DNA of 64,000 bases from Neisseria arctica (GTDB taxonomy: Bacteria; Pseudomonadota; Gammaproteobacteria; Burkholderiales; Neisseriaceae): NCBI RefSeq assembly GCF_022870905.1, contig NZ_CP091510.1:1364001-1428000 (forward strand), read 5' to 3'. The notes beneath the pieces were generated by a model that did no database searches, was not told the DNA's origin, and saw only the letters and a list, made by a program, of their open reading frames with translations. Position numbers and translations under genes: made by a program. Each line of letters starts with the position of its first letter. The stretch's first letter is position 1. Below, piece after piece: positions 46,686 through 57,630 of the stretch.

Positions 46686-47417
46686 TCAATAAGGCAGCGC
46701 ACGCGCCTTAAACATGACTTCCTTCATCTGGCGGATAGCTTCGGGCAAGCCGAGAAAAACCGCCTGGGCAATCAAAGAGTGTCCTATATTTAATTCATGA
46801 ATCGCTAAAATTTTTGCAATCGGCGTCACATTATGAATGGTTAGTCCGTGCCCTGCATTCACCACCAAACCTAATTCACTTCCGAAATGGGCGCCGTTTT
46901 CAATTCTTGTCAGCTGTGCGGTTTTTTCAGACGGCGTATGTGCGTCGGCATACGCGCCGGTATGCAACTCGATAACGGGTGCTCCGATATCATGGGCTGC
47001 CTGAATTTGCGCCTCATCGGCATCAATAAATAAAGAAACACGAATACCGGCTTTGGTTAGTGTTTCGGTAAAACGCGCTACCTTATCGATTTGTCCCAAC
47101 ACATCCAAACCACCTTCCGTTGTAACCTCTTGGCGTTTTTCGGGTACCAAGCAAACATCGTGAGGCATCACGTTTAAGGCGTTTTCCAACATTTCATCGG
47201 TGAGTGCCATTTCCAAATTCATACGGGTACGGATTGCATTTTTAATAACAAATACATCTGCGTCTTTTATGTGGCGGCGGTCTTCACGCAGATGCAGCGT
47301 AATCAAATCGGCACCGTGGGTTTCGGCAATCAGAGCGGCCTCAAGCGGACTGGGATATGCCGTACCCCGTGCATTACGCAAAGTAGCCACATGATCGATA
47401 TTTACACCTAACAACAT
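46686..47417 (-). CDS. pdxJ: Pyridoxine 5'-phosphate synthase
   Basis: TIM-barrel enzyme that joins 1-deoxyxylulose 5-phosphate and 3-amino-2-oxopropyl phosphate to make vitamin B6. Blocks: [27 protein letters not shown] and [11 protein letters not shown] at 47417 (MLLGVNIDH) follows AAGGA by seven bases and is preferred to the upstream in-frame start at 47459. Length 243 fits. Confidence 0.96.
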   Translation of the reverse strand: MLLGVNIDHVATLRNARGTAYPSPLEAALIAETHGADLITLHLREDRRHIKDADVFVIKNAIRTRMNLEMALTDEMLENALNVMPHDVCLVPEKRQEVTTEGGLDVLGQIDKVARFTETLTKAGIRVSLFIDADEAQIQAAHDIGAPVIELHTGAYADAHTPSEKTAQLTRIENGAHFGSELGLVVNAGHGLTIHNVTPIAKILAIHELNIGHSLIAQAVFLGLPEAIRQMKEVMFKARALPY

Positions 47418-47495
47418 CAAATTATCCTTTCTCCATACCGAAAACCAACGGAAGCTCATCTAAAACCAGAAAAATTTAAGATCATGCCGGATCTG

Positions 47496-48248
47496 TCACT
47501 TCAAGCCGTCTGAAAAACTCTGCATTTGCTGCAAAATCATGCGTGATCGGATACCTTCGGGTAAATAAAAATCCAACAACATCCGCGTCAAACCCAATGC
47601 TTGCGACATATTCTCACCACTAGTGAACGCCCCTAAACGCAACTCGTCCAATACCGCCCCTTTCGCCGCCACTCCGGGAGCTTCGGCAGCATCCAAACCC
47701 GAAGCATGGGCAAACAGTAACGGAGGCGACTGAGGTCGCATCCAATACACCTCTTCCGCATTAATCGGCAAACCGTCTTCATCTTTCTGCAAATCCGGTG
47801 CCAAGCCCAGTTCCGTCAGCAAAGTCCACTCAAAGCGGCGTAAAGCCGCAACATGATTCGGCTGCTCTGCCACCGCCCGCATCAAGTCGGCAAGCGCATC
47901 ATACAACAAAGGATGGGGATCTTCCCTAGCCGTCAACCGGCATACCAATTCATTGGCATACAAGCCGCTGAACAAAGCCCTACCCTGCGGCTGCCGCCAT
48001 CCGCCCAGCCACTCGGCCCGATGTAGGGTTTTCAACTCTTGAGTTCCATACCAAGAAGCACTCATCGGCACAAACGGCACCAATACTCCGCGCAGCTCAC
48101 TCTGACGCTTACGCGCGCTTCTCGCCAACAAAGCCACCCGCCCGTAACGACGGCTGAAGACCTCCAGCCACAAACTGCTCTCACGCCACGGCGTAGCACT
48201 CAATAGAAAAACAGGTTCATGATTGATACGGTGGTTTGCTGCAGCCAT
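47496..48248 (-). CDS. recO: DNA repair protein RecO
   Basis: RecFOR mediator that loads RecA on gapped DNA. The N-terminal OB fold (residues 1-80) is seen in EPVFLLSATPWRESSLWLEV and RYGRVALLARSARK. The C-terminal helical part lacks an obvious zinc tetracysteine. ATG at 48248 is preferred; the open frame extends 41 codons upstream with unrelated composition. The protein ends MQSFSDGLK, and its last codons and stop coincide with an uptake sequence (GCCGTCTGAA). Length 250. Confidence 0.88.
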   Translation of the reverse strand: MAAANHRINHEPVFLLSATPWRESSLWLEVFSRRYGRVALLARSARKRQSELRGVLVPFVPMSASWYGTQELKTLHRAEWLGGWRQPQGRALFSGLYANELVCRLTAREDPHPLLYDALADLMRAVAEQPNHVAALRRFEWTLLTELGLAPDLQKDEDGLPINAEEVYWMRPQSPPLLFAHASGLDAAEAPGVAAKGAVLDELRLGAFTSGENMSQALGLTRMLLDFYLPEGIRSRMILQQMQSFSDGLK

Positions 48249-48409
48249 AATATCGCTAAAGATTAGATTGGCACTTATTATACTGCACTCATAACAGGCG
48301 GTTGTGTTTATTTTAAAGCCGATAAAATACATCAATTTACCGCATATCTTGCCAAACAATACGCAGCACATTAAATTAAAGGCCGTCTGAAAACCACATT
48401 GGAACCGCT

Positions 48410-49189
48410 ATGTTTTTTATTCTCTCACCCGCTAAAAACCTTAATGAAAAAGAAGCAGCGCCAACTCGGCTGCATACCCAGCCGTCGCTACTGTCAGAAG
48501 CAGAAAAACTGATGGCCGAACTACGCCTGCTTGCCCCGCAAGAATTGGCTGAACTCATGCACGTTTCAGACAAAATCGCCCTACTCAATGCCGAGCGCAA
48601 TGTCGCATGGCACACGCCCTTTACGCTTGAAAACGCCAAACAAGCAGTTTATCTGTTCAACGGAGATGTATACGAAGGTATAGATGCCGCTAGCTTACCG
48701 GAAACCGGCATCGACTACCTGCAAAACCATGTCCGTTTGCTTTCCGGTCTTTACGGCCTATTGCGCCCACTCGACCTTATCCAACCCTACCGCTTGGAAA
48801 TGGGCACCGCATTTGCCAATTCCCGCGGTAAAAACCTATACGAATTCTGGGGCAGTCTGATTACCGATTTACTAAACAAAACCTTGGTCGAATCAGGCAG
48901 CGACACACTTGTCAATTTAGCCTCGCAAGAATATTTCAAGTCAATCGACACCAAAAAACTCAATGCCCGCTTGATTACGCCCGTGTTTAAAGATGAAAAA
49001 AACGGCCAATACAAAATCATCAGCTTCTACGCAAAAAAAGCACGCGGTCTGATGGTCCGCTATGCCGCCGACCACCAAATTACCTCACCCGAAGCGCTGA
49101 AAAATTTCGATTACGAAGGGTATACATTTAATGAGGCTGCCTCATCTGAAAACGAATGGGTTTTCTTGCGCGCCGAAAATAAAAAATAA
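48410..49189 (+). CDS. yaaA: Peroxide stress protein YaaA
   Basis: Cytoplasmic DUF328 protein that lowers damage from intracellular iron during peroxide stress. Starts [18 protein letters not shown], characteristic of the family. Conserved blocks: [34 protein letters not shown] and [11 protein letters not shown]. Length 259 is standard. No clear ribosome site. Convergent tRNA-Ser genes follow. Confidence 0.93.
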   Translation: MFFILSPAKNLNEKEAAPTRLHTQPSLLSEAEKLMAELRLLAPQELAELMHVSDKIALLNAERNVAWHTPFTLENAKQAVYLFNGDVYEGIDAASLPETGIDYLQNHVRLLSGLYGLLRPLDLIQPYRLEMGTAFANSRGKNLYEFWGSLITDLLNKTLVESGSDTLVNLASQEYFKSIDTKKLNARLITPVFKDEKNGQYKIISFYAKKARGLMVRYAADHQITSPEALKNFDYEGYTFNEAASSENEWVFLRAENKK

Positions 49190-49237
49190 ACGATTCCAAT
49201 AAAAACAATATACTAAATACAAAAACAAGCAAAAGAC

Positions 49238-49266
49238 TTGGCAAAACAGGCAAATTGCGATAGTAT
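49238..49266 (+). promoter_or_regulatory. Likely promoter of the tRNA-Ser(TGA) pair
   Basis: TTGGCA at 49238-49243, a 17-base spacer and TAGTAT at 49261-49266. Four of six bases match the -10 consensus. The first tRNA begins 17 bases later. Confidence 0.55.
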
Positions 49267-49283
49267 GCCCGTCTTCAAGAAAC

Positions 49284-49374
<91 letters not shown>

Positions 49375-49413
49375 ATCTTGAAACAATTTTTTATGCAGTA
49401 AAAAAGCATAACC

Positions 49414-49504
<91 letters not shown>

Positions 49505-49807
49505 ATTACCGAAAACCCGCTGAATATACGGCGGGTTTTCTCTTTTCCGCTTCAGCAAGCCGAAAAACGCTCTCCAAAACGTTATCCCTGCTATAAACCT
49601 CTACCTTAATCTTCTTGACTAAACAGGCCCTGGCATCCAAACACACTACCTATTTGTTTGCACCTACCATCCTCAAACCCTCTGAAAGCTCAAACCCAAT
49701 ACCCCCAATCTTTCAGACGGCCTATAATTCCAATAAAAGTTAAATGAGAAGCAGTAATACACTGCTGCATTACAAACCTCCCTCAATACCAACATCACCA
49801 ACTACTT
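49505..49807. other. Intergenic region between tRNA-Ser pair and mnmC
   Basis: About 303 bases. It holds a terminator-like hairpin near 49513-49538 and one AG-type uptake sequence (reverse complement near 49710-49721). No gene recognised. Confidence 0.55.
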
Positions 49808-51394
49808 ATGAATCTTGTTTGGAACGCCCCGCCACCACTCGCAGAAATCGCTGCTGCTATTGAATCTCATGAAGTACCGCTCTATCTGATTGTTTGTCTT
49901 CCTAACTCAACTCTACCCGTATTCAAAGCGGCTGAGCGGGCAGGAGCATTAGAGCGAAAACTAAGCGATATTCTCACCACGAAAATTACCTGTTTGCAAT
50001 TTAACGGCCCCAACGTCTTGCATCATATTCTGCCAAACGTACACTTATGGCTGATGCCGTCTGAACATGCTTCGCACTTAGCCGACTACTTTTCTACACC
50101 GTTACAGTGGCAAACCGAAATCACGCCACAACAACCTCCGCAACAGCCTAAACCATGGTACGCGCCTCCTTCTACGCACCCTCAAGCTGAACATGTCGTT
50201 GTGGTAGGTGCGGGTATTGCAGGTGCGGCAACTGCCTATGAATTAGCACAGCATGGTATCCGCGTCAGCGTCTTAGAGACTGCATCCCCAGCCCTTGCCG
50301 GATCGGGAAACCGGCAAGGGCTGCTTTACGCCAAAATTTCTCCACACAACACCGAACAAACCGAGCTGCTGCTATGCGGTTACGGGTACACCCACCGCCT
50401 GTTACAGCAACTATTGCCCGAACAAAACGCTTGGGGTGGCTATGGTGTATTGCATCTCAACTACTCTGCCACCGAAAGCAAACGCAACCAACAGCTGGAT
50501 CAACACAGCCACCATCGCCACCTTTACCGCTACGTTACCGACACCGAAGCCACTGTAATTGCAGGTATCGACATTTTTTCAGACGGCCTCTATTGGCCTC
50601 AGGGCGTATGGCTCAATCCTCGCCACTTGGTTCATGCGCTGATTTCCCATCCATTAATCGAACTACACACAAACGCGCCGGCTCTTTCAACCGATTATGA
50701 CGGCACACATTGGCATATCCGAACACCCTCAAAAACTTTCCGCGCCAGCCATGTGGTTTACTGCATGGGCGCACACAGTCCGAATGCACCCGATATCAAT
50801 GCTGCCTCCCAGCCTTACCGACTGATACGCGGTCAAACTTCATTAGCCCGTACCACCTCCGGATCCGCCAAACTACGCTGCGCACTTTCCGGGGCATCCT
50901 ATATCAGCCCTGCTTGGGAAGGGCTGCATTGCTTCGGGGCCACTTTTATCCAGCATGATAAAGAAACCGACTGGCGCGAGTCGGAAAACCAATCCAATCG
51001 GCAAGAATTAGCCGAACTCAATCCAGCATTAGCTGCCGATCTGTTTTCAGACGGCCTGCCCCAACCGCAAGGACATGCCGCCTTGCGCTGCGACAGCACC
51101 GATCACTTACCCATCGTTGGGCCACTTGCCGATACCGCCGCCCTACGCCAAGCATATGCAAAACTGGCTGCCGATAAAAACTACCCTATCAACACACCCT
51201 GCCCTTACCTACCCGGTGCCTATATTAATACGGCACACGGCAGCCGAGGCTTGGCAACCGCGCCTCTGTGTGCGTCAGCAATAGCCGCCGACATTCTAGA
51301 CCTGCCAAACCCGCTCTCACCCCGGCTTCGCACCGCCCTACACCCCAACCGGGCTGCTATCCGCGCATTAATCAAACAGCAGGAAAACCCGTAA
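49808..51394 (+). CDS. mnmC: FAD-dependent tRNA wobble-uridine oxidoreductase MnmC(o)
   Basis: Converts cmnm5-uridine to nm5-uridine at tRNA position 34 using FAD. The dinucleotide-binding VVVGAGIAGAATAYELAQHG lies at about residues 131-150, and the C-terminal DAO fold ends with INTAHGSRGLATAPLCA, typical of MnmC(o). The N-terminal 120 residues are not the usual MnmD methyltransferase (no SAM motif), so only the oxidase half seems present. Three uptake sequences lie inside the gene (near 50056, 50579 and 51047), two coding FSDGL. Length 528 (fused MnmC is about 660). Confidence 0.88.
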   Translation: MNLVWNAPPPLAEIAAAIESHEVPLYLIVCLPNSTLPVFKAAERAGALERKLSDILTTKITCLQFNGPNVLHHILPNVHLWLMPSEHASHLADYFSTPLQWQTEITPQQPPQQPKPWYAPPSTHPQAEHVVVVGAGIAGAATAYELAQHGIRVSVLETASPALAGSGNRQGLLYAKISPHNTEQTELLLCGYGYTHRLLQQLLPEQNAWGGYGVLHLNYSATESKRNQQLDQHSHHRHLYRYVTDTEATVIAGIDIFSDGLYWPQGVWLNPRHLVHALISHPLIELHTNAPALSTDYDGTHWHIRTPSKTFRASHVVYCMGAHSPNAPDINAASQPYRLIRGQTSLARTTSGSAKLRCALSGASYISPAWEGLHCFGATFIQHDKETDWRESENQSNRQELAELNPALAADLFSDGLPQPQGHAALRCDSTDHLPIVGPLADTAALRQAYAKLAADKNYPINTPCPYLPGAYINTAHGSRGLATAPLCASAIAADILDLPNPLSPRLRTALHPNRAAIRALIKQQENP

Positions 51395-51401
51395 ACATAA
51401 A

Positions 51402-51432
51402 AAACGGAAATACCAATACGGTATTTCCGTTT
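51402..51432. terminator. Bidirectional terminator between mnmC and mlaC
   Basis: 13-base arms AAACGGAAATACC and GGTATTTCCGTTT with a 5-base loop. Convergent genes on both sides; an uptake sequence follows at 51448-51459. Confidence 0.82.
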
Positions 51433-51460
51433 CACAAACTATCGTCTTTCAGACGGCCGA

Positions 51461-52072
51461 TTAATTAACCTTTTTCAAACCACGGGCATTCACAGTAGCG
51501 ATGGTACCGTCAATACCCTTTTGTTTGATCAGATCATTAAACTGGTTACGGTACACCGTTACCATACTTGATCCATCCACACGGATATCATAAATCTTAT
51601 AAACACCACCCACTTTATACAAACGATAGCCGACTTCGTATTTATTGCCGCGTGCCGTACGGATTTCGGTAAATACCTCGGCACGGTTGTTACCGCTATC
51701 TAATACTTTCGGCAACATCTCCACATTTGCGTCTACCGCCCCCATTAAGGCCGAACGCGAATACATACCGATCATCATGCTTTTAAACGCCGCAATAAAA
51801 TCGGTTTTCTGTTTCGGAGTAAACTGCCGCCACGGCAGTCCCACTGCCAAAGCGGCAATACGCTCATAATCGAGATATTGGTCGGCATAGCGCTCGATAC
51901 GCTGGATTTTTTGCGCATCATTCAACTGTTTGTTACGCGCCACTGCCAATACCGCATCCATATTTTGCTTGAACTGCACTTGCGCAGGATGTTGGGTGGC
52001 AGGTGCCGCTACGGAAAACGGCGCAACCACAGCCACCGGAGCAACCATCAATACATTGAACCATCGATTCAT
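51461..52072 (-). CDS. MlaC-family phospholipid-binding protein (solitary)
   Basis: Periplasmic MlaC/Ttg2D-type carrier that ferries phospholipids between the Mla outer- and inner-membrane complexes. Signal peptide in residues 1-23. Conserved blocks: LDYERIAALAVGLPWRQFTP and the lipid-cavity-lining strands GNKYEVGYRLYKVGGVYKIYDIRVDG. ATG at 52072 follows GGAG by 7-8 bases. Length 203 fits. Unlike the usual mla operon, no MlaFEDB gene is adjacent; neighbours are mnmC and hemF, so this is probably a second, lone MlaC. Confidence 0.85.
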   Translation of the reverse strand: MNRWFNVLMVAPVAVVAPFSVAAPATQHPAQVQFKQNMDAVLAVARNKQLNDAQKIQRIERYADQYLDYERIAALAVGLPWRQFTPKQKTDFIAAFKSMMIGMYSRSALMGAVDANVEMLPKVLDSGNNRAEVFTEIRTARGNKYEVGYRLYKVGGVYKIYDIRVDGSSMVTVYRNQFNDLIKQKGIDGTIATVNARGLKKVN

Positions 52073-52185
52073 TTTATTTCTCCATTGCAAACGGCAGAGG
52101 CCGCCTGATTAAAAATACAGTATTTATTAAACACAATATTACCGTTATCTGCCTTTAACAACTTGCAAATTAGCAGTAAAAAATG

Positions 52186-53130
<945 letters not shown>

Positions 53131-53143
53131 TTATTATAAAGAA

Positions 53144-53178
53144 AGGCCGTCTGAAACCCAAAAAGTTTCAGACGGCCT
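53144..53178. terminator. Inverted DUS hairpin behind the CNT transporter
   Basis: AGGCCGTCTGAAA and TTTCAGACGGCCT with a short loop. Directly downstream of the leftward nucleoside transporter. Confidence 0.8.
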
Positions 53179-53200
53179 GTAATAGTCCGCAACAATCAGA

Positions 53201-54475
53201 TCAGCCTAATACCGCCACACCAGAAAGGCCGATAAACAAGCCTGCAATCACTGCGCTCATTAAATTAGACAGCGAACCTGCAATTACCGCTTTCAAGCCA
53301 AGTTGCGCGACATCTTTACGACGGTTCGGCGCCATAATACTCAAACCGCCTACCAGCACGGCAATAGAACCTAAATTAGCGAAACCGCACAATGCAAAAG
53401 AAATAATCGCTTTGGTGGTTTCACTCAACTGCACGGTAGATTCCGGAGAAAGGTACTTCACAAATTCGGAATACGCCACAAATTCGTTTACCACCACTTT
53501 CTGACCGATCAAAGAACCGGCTACACCGGCCTCATGCCAAGGCACGCCGACTACCCAAGCCAAAGGCGCAAACAACCAGCCTAAAATCGCCTGCAAGGTT
53601 AAGCCTTCGTAACCGAACCAACTGCCCACACCGCCAATCATACCATTGATTAATGAGATCAACGCTACGAAGGCCAACAGAGACGCACCTACTGCCATCG
53701 CAATTTGCGCACCGGTAACCGCACCGCCGGCTGCCGCATCAATGACATTGACGGGTTTTTCTTCACTGTCATCAGCAATCTCTTCATCGGTACGGACCTT
53801 TTCAGTTTCGGGTATTAAAAGTTTGGCAAACAGCAAGCCACCGGGTGCAGCCATAAACGAGGCCGCAATCAGATAAGGCAACGGTACGCCCATTTGCGCG
53901 TAACCGCCCAAGACAGAGCCTGCTACAGAAGCCAAACCGCCACACATAACGGCAAACAGCTCGGAGCGGGTCATCGTTTTAATAAACGGGCGCACTACCA
54001 AAGGTGCCTCGGTTTGCCCTACGAAAATATTGGCCGCGGCAGACATAGACTCAGCACGCGAAGTGCCCAATACTTTTTGCAAAAATCCGCCAATAATTTT
54101 AATCACCACCTGCATGATACCGACATAATACAATACCGCTACCAACGCAGAGAAAAATACAATCATCGGCAACACACGCAAGGCAAAAACGAAGCCGCCG
54201 CCGCCGAACACTTCGAACATTTTATCCGAAACCAGGCCACCGAATAAAAAACCTACGCCGTCATTACCGTAAGCGATGACTTTACTCACGCCTTCGGAAA
54301 CGGTCAATAAGCCTTCACGTCCCCAAGGCACATACAACACCAAAGCACCCAAAGCGACCTGGATCAAAAAAGCTCCCGCTACGGTACGGATATTAATGGC
54401 TTTACGGTTGCTGGAAAGCAATACCGCAATGGCAATCAGCACCACCATACCGAGCAAGCTGTTTAAAACACCCAT
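53201..54475 (-). CDS. CNT-family nucleoside transporter (NupC type)
   Basis: Concentrative proton- or sodium-driven nucleoside carrier in the inner membrane. About ten hydrophobic segments plus re-entrant loops. Hallmarks: [31 protein letters not shown], and the C-terminal EFVAYSEF...[20 protein letters not shown] block. Length 424 is standard. Nucleoside specificity cannot be read from sequence. Confidence 0.92.
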   Translation of the reverse strand: MGVLNSLLGMVVLIAIAVLLSSNRKAINIRTVAGAFLIQVALGALVLYVPWGREGLLTVSEGVSKVIAYGNDGVGFLFGGLVSDKMFEVFGGGGFVFALRVLPMIVFFSALVAVLYYVGIMQVVIKIIGGFLQKVLGTSRAESMSAAANIFVGQTEAPLVVRPFIKTMTRSELFAVMCGGLASVAGSVLGGYAQMGVPLPYLIAASFMAAPGGLLFAKLLIPETEKVRTDEEIADDSEEKPVNVIDAAAGGAVTGAQIAMAVGASLLAFVALISLINGMIGGVGSWFGYEGLTLQAILGWLFAPLAWVVGVPWHEAGVAGSLIGQKVVVNEFVAYSEFVKYLSPESTVQLSETTKAIISFALCGFANLGSIAVLVGGLSIMAPNRRKDVAQLGLKAVIAGSLSNLMSAVIAGLFIGLSGVAVLG

Positions 54476-54619
54476 CTGGATTATCCTTTACAAACAGAAA
54501 TACGAGTTTCGGGCGCGATTATAAAATAAATTCACGTTTACCACATAAAAATTAACATTTGCCTAGCTGGGTTTATGCGCTTAAGATTAAGAACCTTGCC
54601 ATTTTGTAGCGGAAATATC

Positions 54620-55060
54620 ATGCAAACTTACCATTTCACCCTTCCTTCCAGCAGCGGCGAAGATTTCAATAGTGCCGACCACCTACCCCTTATTGTTTAT
54701 TTTTACCCGAAAGACAGTACCCCCGGCTGCACCACTGAAGGATTGGACTTCAATGCCCGTTTGGAACAATTTAAAGATCTAGGTTACACCGTTGTAGGTA
54801 TCTCGCGAGATGGTGTGAAATCACATCAAAACTTCTGTGTCAAGCAAGGTTTTCGGTTCGAACTGTTAAGTGATAAAGACGAAACCGTTTGCAAACTGTT
54901 TGACGTCATCAAGTTGAAAAAACTCTATGGTAAAGAATCGCTGGGTATCGAGCGCAGCACCTTCGTTTTAGACAAGGAAGGCCATATCGCCCATGAATGG
55001 CGCAAAGTAAAAGTAGCCGGCCATGCACAGGAAGTTTTGGATACTGTTAGCGCGTCATAA
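54620..55060 (+). CDS. bcp: Peroxiredoxin of the Bcp/PrxQ type
   Basis: Thiol peroxidase that reduces hydroperoxides in the cytoplasm. Motif FYPKDSTPGCTTE places the peroxidatic Cys at residue 37. The Cys five residues later in many Bcp proteins is absent (CTTEGLDF), so resolution may use another cysteine (for example in NFCVKQGF) or an outside thiol. Start ATG at 54620 has GCGGAAATATC in front. First gene of a tight rightward cluster. Confidence 0.9.
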   Translation: MQTYHFTLPSSSGEDFNSADHLPLIVYFYPKDSTPGCTTEGLDFNARLEQFKDLGYTVVGISRDGVKSHQNFCVKQGFRFELLSDKDETVCKLFDVIKLKKLYGKESLGIERSTFVLDKEGHIAHEWRKVKVAGHAQEVLDTVSAS

Positions 55061-55073
55061 AGTAAATATTGAG

Positions 55074-55676
55074 ATGAGTGATTTCGTACAGGCAGTAGAG
55101 CTTTCTTTCAACCGCGTACGGTTGGAGCCGCTCAGCTTTTCGCATGAAAGCGGATTGCGCGAAGCAGCGGCAGACGGCGAACTATGGAAGCTGGTTTTTA
55201 CCTCTGTGCCAGAGCCCGAACAAACCGCCGCTTATATCGAAACAGCTTTGGCTACGCCCAACCGCATGGCTTTTGCCGTGATTGATGAAACCAACGGTAA
55301 GATTATTGGCAGCACCAGTTACCACGACATCGTGCCTGCCGCCCGCCGTGTAGAAATCGGTTATACGTGGTACGCCCGCAGCTATTGGCGAAGCCGCATC
55401 AACAGCACCTGCAAATACTTATTGTTGAACCATGCTTTCGAAACATTAGGCTGCGAAACGGTAGGCTGGCGTACGGATATTCTGAACAGTCGCTCCCAAC
55501 AAGCCATCGAACGGTTGGGCGCGAAAAAAGACGGCATCATCCGCGGCTTGCAAACACGGCGCGACGGCAGCATTCGCGATACCGTGTTTTACAGCATGAA
55601 AGCTGAGGAATGGCCTCAAGCCAAAAGGCTTTTACTGCAACGTATCCATTATTTTTCAGACGGCCGCGAAGCATGA
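55074..55676 (+). CDS. GNAT-family acetyltransferase (RimJ/RimL type)
   Basis: N-acetyltransferase with the acetyl-CoA loop seen in GYTWYARSYWRSRINSTCKY and the NSRSQQAIERLGAKKDG block typical of RimJ/RimL-type GNATs. Substrate unknown. ATG at 55074 lies 14 bases after bcp; an earlier in-frame start overlaps bcp and is rejected. The last residues FSDGREA are encoded within an uptake sequence. The stop overlaps the ogt start by four bases (ATGA). Length 200. Confidence 0.86.
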   Translation: MSDFVQAVELSFNRVRLEPLSFSHESGLREAAADGELWKLVFTSVPEPEQTAAYIETALATPNRMAFAVIDETNGKIIGSTSYHDIVPAARRVEIGYTWYARSYWRSRINSTCKYLLLNHAFETLGCETVGWRTDILNSRSQQAIERLGAKKDGIIRGLQTRRDGSIRDTVFYSMKAEEWPQAKRLLLQRIHYFSDGREA

Positions 55677-56158
55677 AATACGCCTGCCTTTATCAAGCCC
55701 CTTTCGGCAATATCACACTGGTGTTCGAGCAAAACGAACTACTGGAACTGCACTTGCACGGCCATCCGGCCGATGCACCTTACCCGCTGCCCGAACAATG
55801 GCGGCATAAGTTAGACGACTATTTTTCAGGCCGTCTGAAAAACTTCGGGCATCCCATTTCCCGCAGCGGTACAGTATTTCAGCAAAAAGTTTGGCAAGCC
55901 ATTGCCGAAATCCCCGCCGGTACGGTCATGACGTATCAAGATATCGCACGCAAAATCGGCAGCCATCCTCGTGCAGTAGGCGGTGCCTGCGGTAAAAATC
56001 CGCTGGCTTTGGTCGTTCCCTGCCATCGTGTTGTCGCCTCAAACGGCTTGGGCGGATTTTCCAGCGGCTTGGATCAAGCCCTAGATATCAAAAGATGGTT
56101 ATTGGAACATGAGGGAGTGTTTCTCAACTCCGAAAATAAGGCGAAAGTAAAGAAATGA
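55673..56158 (+). CDS. ogt: Methylated-DNA--protein-cysteine methyltransferase
   Basis: Suicide enzyme that transfers an alkyl group from O6-alkylguanine to its own cysteine. Active site PCHRVV, with the preceding GTVMTYQDIARKIGSHPRAVG helix-turn-helix. Length 161 fits Ogt. ATG overlaps the previous stop, and its own stop overlaps the next start (both ATGA), so the three genes are translationally coupled. One uptake sequence lies at about 55830-55841. Confidence 0.94.
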   Translation: MKYACLYQAPFGNITLVFEQNELLELHLHGHPADAPYPLPEQWRHKLDDYFSGRLKNFGHPISRSGTVFQQKVWQAIAEIPAGTVMTYQDIARKIGSHPRAVGGACGKNPLALVVPCHRVVASNGLGGFSSGLDQALDIKRWLLEHEGVFLNSENKAKVKK

Positions 56159-56595
56159 CACCCGATACCAACCCAGCCTCAAACAAACCTGACGGCGAAC
56201 TGCTCTTGCGTACGCTTGCCATGCCTGCCGATACCAATCCGAACCAAGACATCTTCGGCGGTTGGATTATGTCGCAAATGGATATCGGCGGTGGTATTTT
56301 GGCTTCTGAAATCGCACGGGGGCGCATCGTTACCGTGGCAGCTCAAGAAATGACATTCGTGCGCCCCGTAAAAGTCGGCAATGTGGTTTGCTGCTACGGG
56401 CGTTGTATCAGGGTAGGCAATACTTCTTTGCAAATCAAGCTCGAAGTATGGGTAAAAACTCTGATGGCCGAAGAGTTCGAAGACGACCGCCGCCTGGTTA
56501 CCCATGCCGTTTTTACCTATGTTGCCGTAGACGAACAAGGCAAACCGCGCCCCGTGCCGAAAGAAAATAACCCCAAACTTACTGGTCTGATATAG
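56155..56595 (+). CDS. Acyl-CoA thioesterase (YciA type)
   Basis: Hot-dog-fold thioesterase that hydrolyses acyl-CoA. YciA-type core: NPNQDIFGGWIMSQMDIGGG with the catalytic Asn/Asp, followed by VTVAAQEMTFVRPVKVGN. Length 146. ATG overlaps ogt stop. Followed 38 bases later by xerD, with a single uptake sequence between. Confidence 0.9.
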   Translation: MTPDTNPASNKPDGELLLRTLAMPADTNPNQDIFGGWIMSQMDIGGGILASEIARGRIVTVAAQEMTFVRPVKVGNVVCCYGRCIRVGNTSLQIKLEVWVKTLMAEEFEDDRRLVTHAVFTYVAVDEQGKPRPVPKENNPKLTGLI

Positions 56596-56632
56596 ATTAT
56601 GTAATAAGGCCGTCTGAAACTTGATTGTTACC

Positions 56633-57508
56633 ATGACAGATAACATCACTGAACGCCTGCTGGAACATTTATGGCTGCAAGAACGTTTAAGCCAAAATAC
56701 GCTCGACAGTTATCGCCGCGATCTTGTCAAAATCGAACGGCGGCTTTCCGAACAAAACCAAACTTGGATTAATGCCGAAAGCACCGATTTGGCAGCAGCC
56801 GTTTACCATCCCGACGAACACCCGCGCTCGCAAGCCCGCGCCCTCTCCGCCTGTAAACGCCTTTACGGTTGGTTGGCCGAAACCGAACAGCGCATCGATA
56901 ACCCTACACGCCATCTTAAGGCTCCCAAGCAGGCACAGACCCTACCCAAACTGATTACGGAAAACCAAATCGATGCCTTGCTTTCGGCTCCCGATACCGA
57001 TACGCCTCACGGTTTGCGCGACAAAGCATTATTGGAGCTTATCTATGCCAGCGGCCTACGCGTTAGCGAAGCGGTCAAACTCAAAACAGGCGAAATAAAT
57101 TTACAGCGTGGCTTGGTCAACACCATCGGTAAAGGTGATAAACAGCGCATTGTTCCTTTAGGGGAAGAGGCGTCGCACTGGATAAGCCGTTATATCGCCG
57201 AAGCCCGCCCCAAACTGGCTAAAGGACGATTGATTGACGAATTATTTATCAGCCAAAAACGTACCGGCATCAGCCGGCAATTGGCTTGGATGATTGTGAA
57301 ACAATACGCGCAAGCAGCTGGCATTGAAGACATCAGCCCCCACAGCCTCCGCCATGCCTTCGCCACGCATCTGGTTAATCACGGAGCTGATTTACGGGTT
57401 GTGCAACTCCTGCTGGGGCATGCCGACATCACTACTACCCAAATCTATACCCATGTTGCCAACGAACGGCTGAAACAACTTGTCGACACGCACCATCCCA
57501 GAAGTTGA
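56633..57508 (+). CDS. xerD: Tyrosine recombinase XerD
   Basis: Chromosome-dimer resolution recombinase acting with XerC at dif. Catalytic residues are present: Arg in YASGLRVSEAVKL, HSLRHAFATH (H-x-x-R), GHADITTTQIYTHV (H and the nucleophile Tyr). The N-terminal SAM-like core-binding domain spans residues 1-90. ATG at 56633 (MTDNITERLLE) is preferred to a start four codons upstream. Length 291 fits XerD. It is a housekeeping recombinase, not an integrase of the hsd island. Confidence 0.94.
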   Translation: MTDNITERLLEHLWLQERLSQNTLDSYRRDLVKIERRLSEQNQTWINAESTDLAAAVYHPDEHPRSQARALSACKRLYGWLAETEQRIDNPTRHLKAPKQAQTLPKLITENQIDALLSAPDTDTPHGLRDKALLELIYASGLRVSEAVKLKTGEINLQRGLVNTIGKGDKQRIVPLGEEASHWISRYIAEARPKLAKGRLIDELFISQKRTGISRQLAWMIVKQYAQAAGIEDISPHSLRHAFATHLVNHGADLRVVQLLLGHADITTTQIYTHVANERLKQLVDTHHPRS

Positions 57509-57630
57509 AAGCAACCCGATACAATGCGATACTTCTTCGAATTACCTGCCTCCCAGCCCATTAATGAAGTAATAAACCATCCGGTATATCCAGACAAATG
57601 CTTGTACATATCGATACAAAGGACTGTAAT

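Noticed and set aside
56633..57508. Tyrosine recombinase as possible integrase of the hsd island
   Set aside because: Matches XerD in length and core-binding domain, lies 20 kb away, and sits in a housekeeping cluster.
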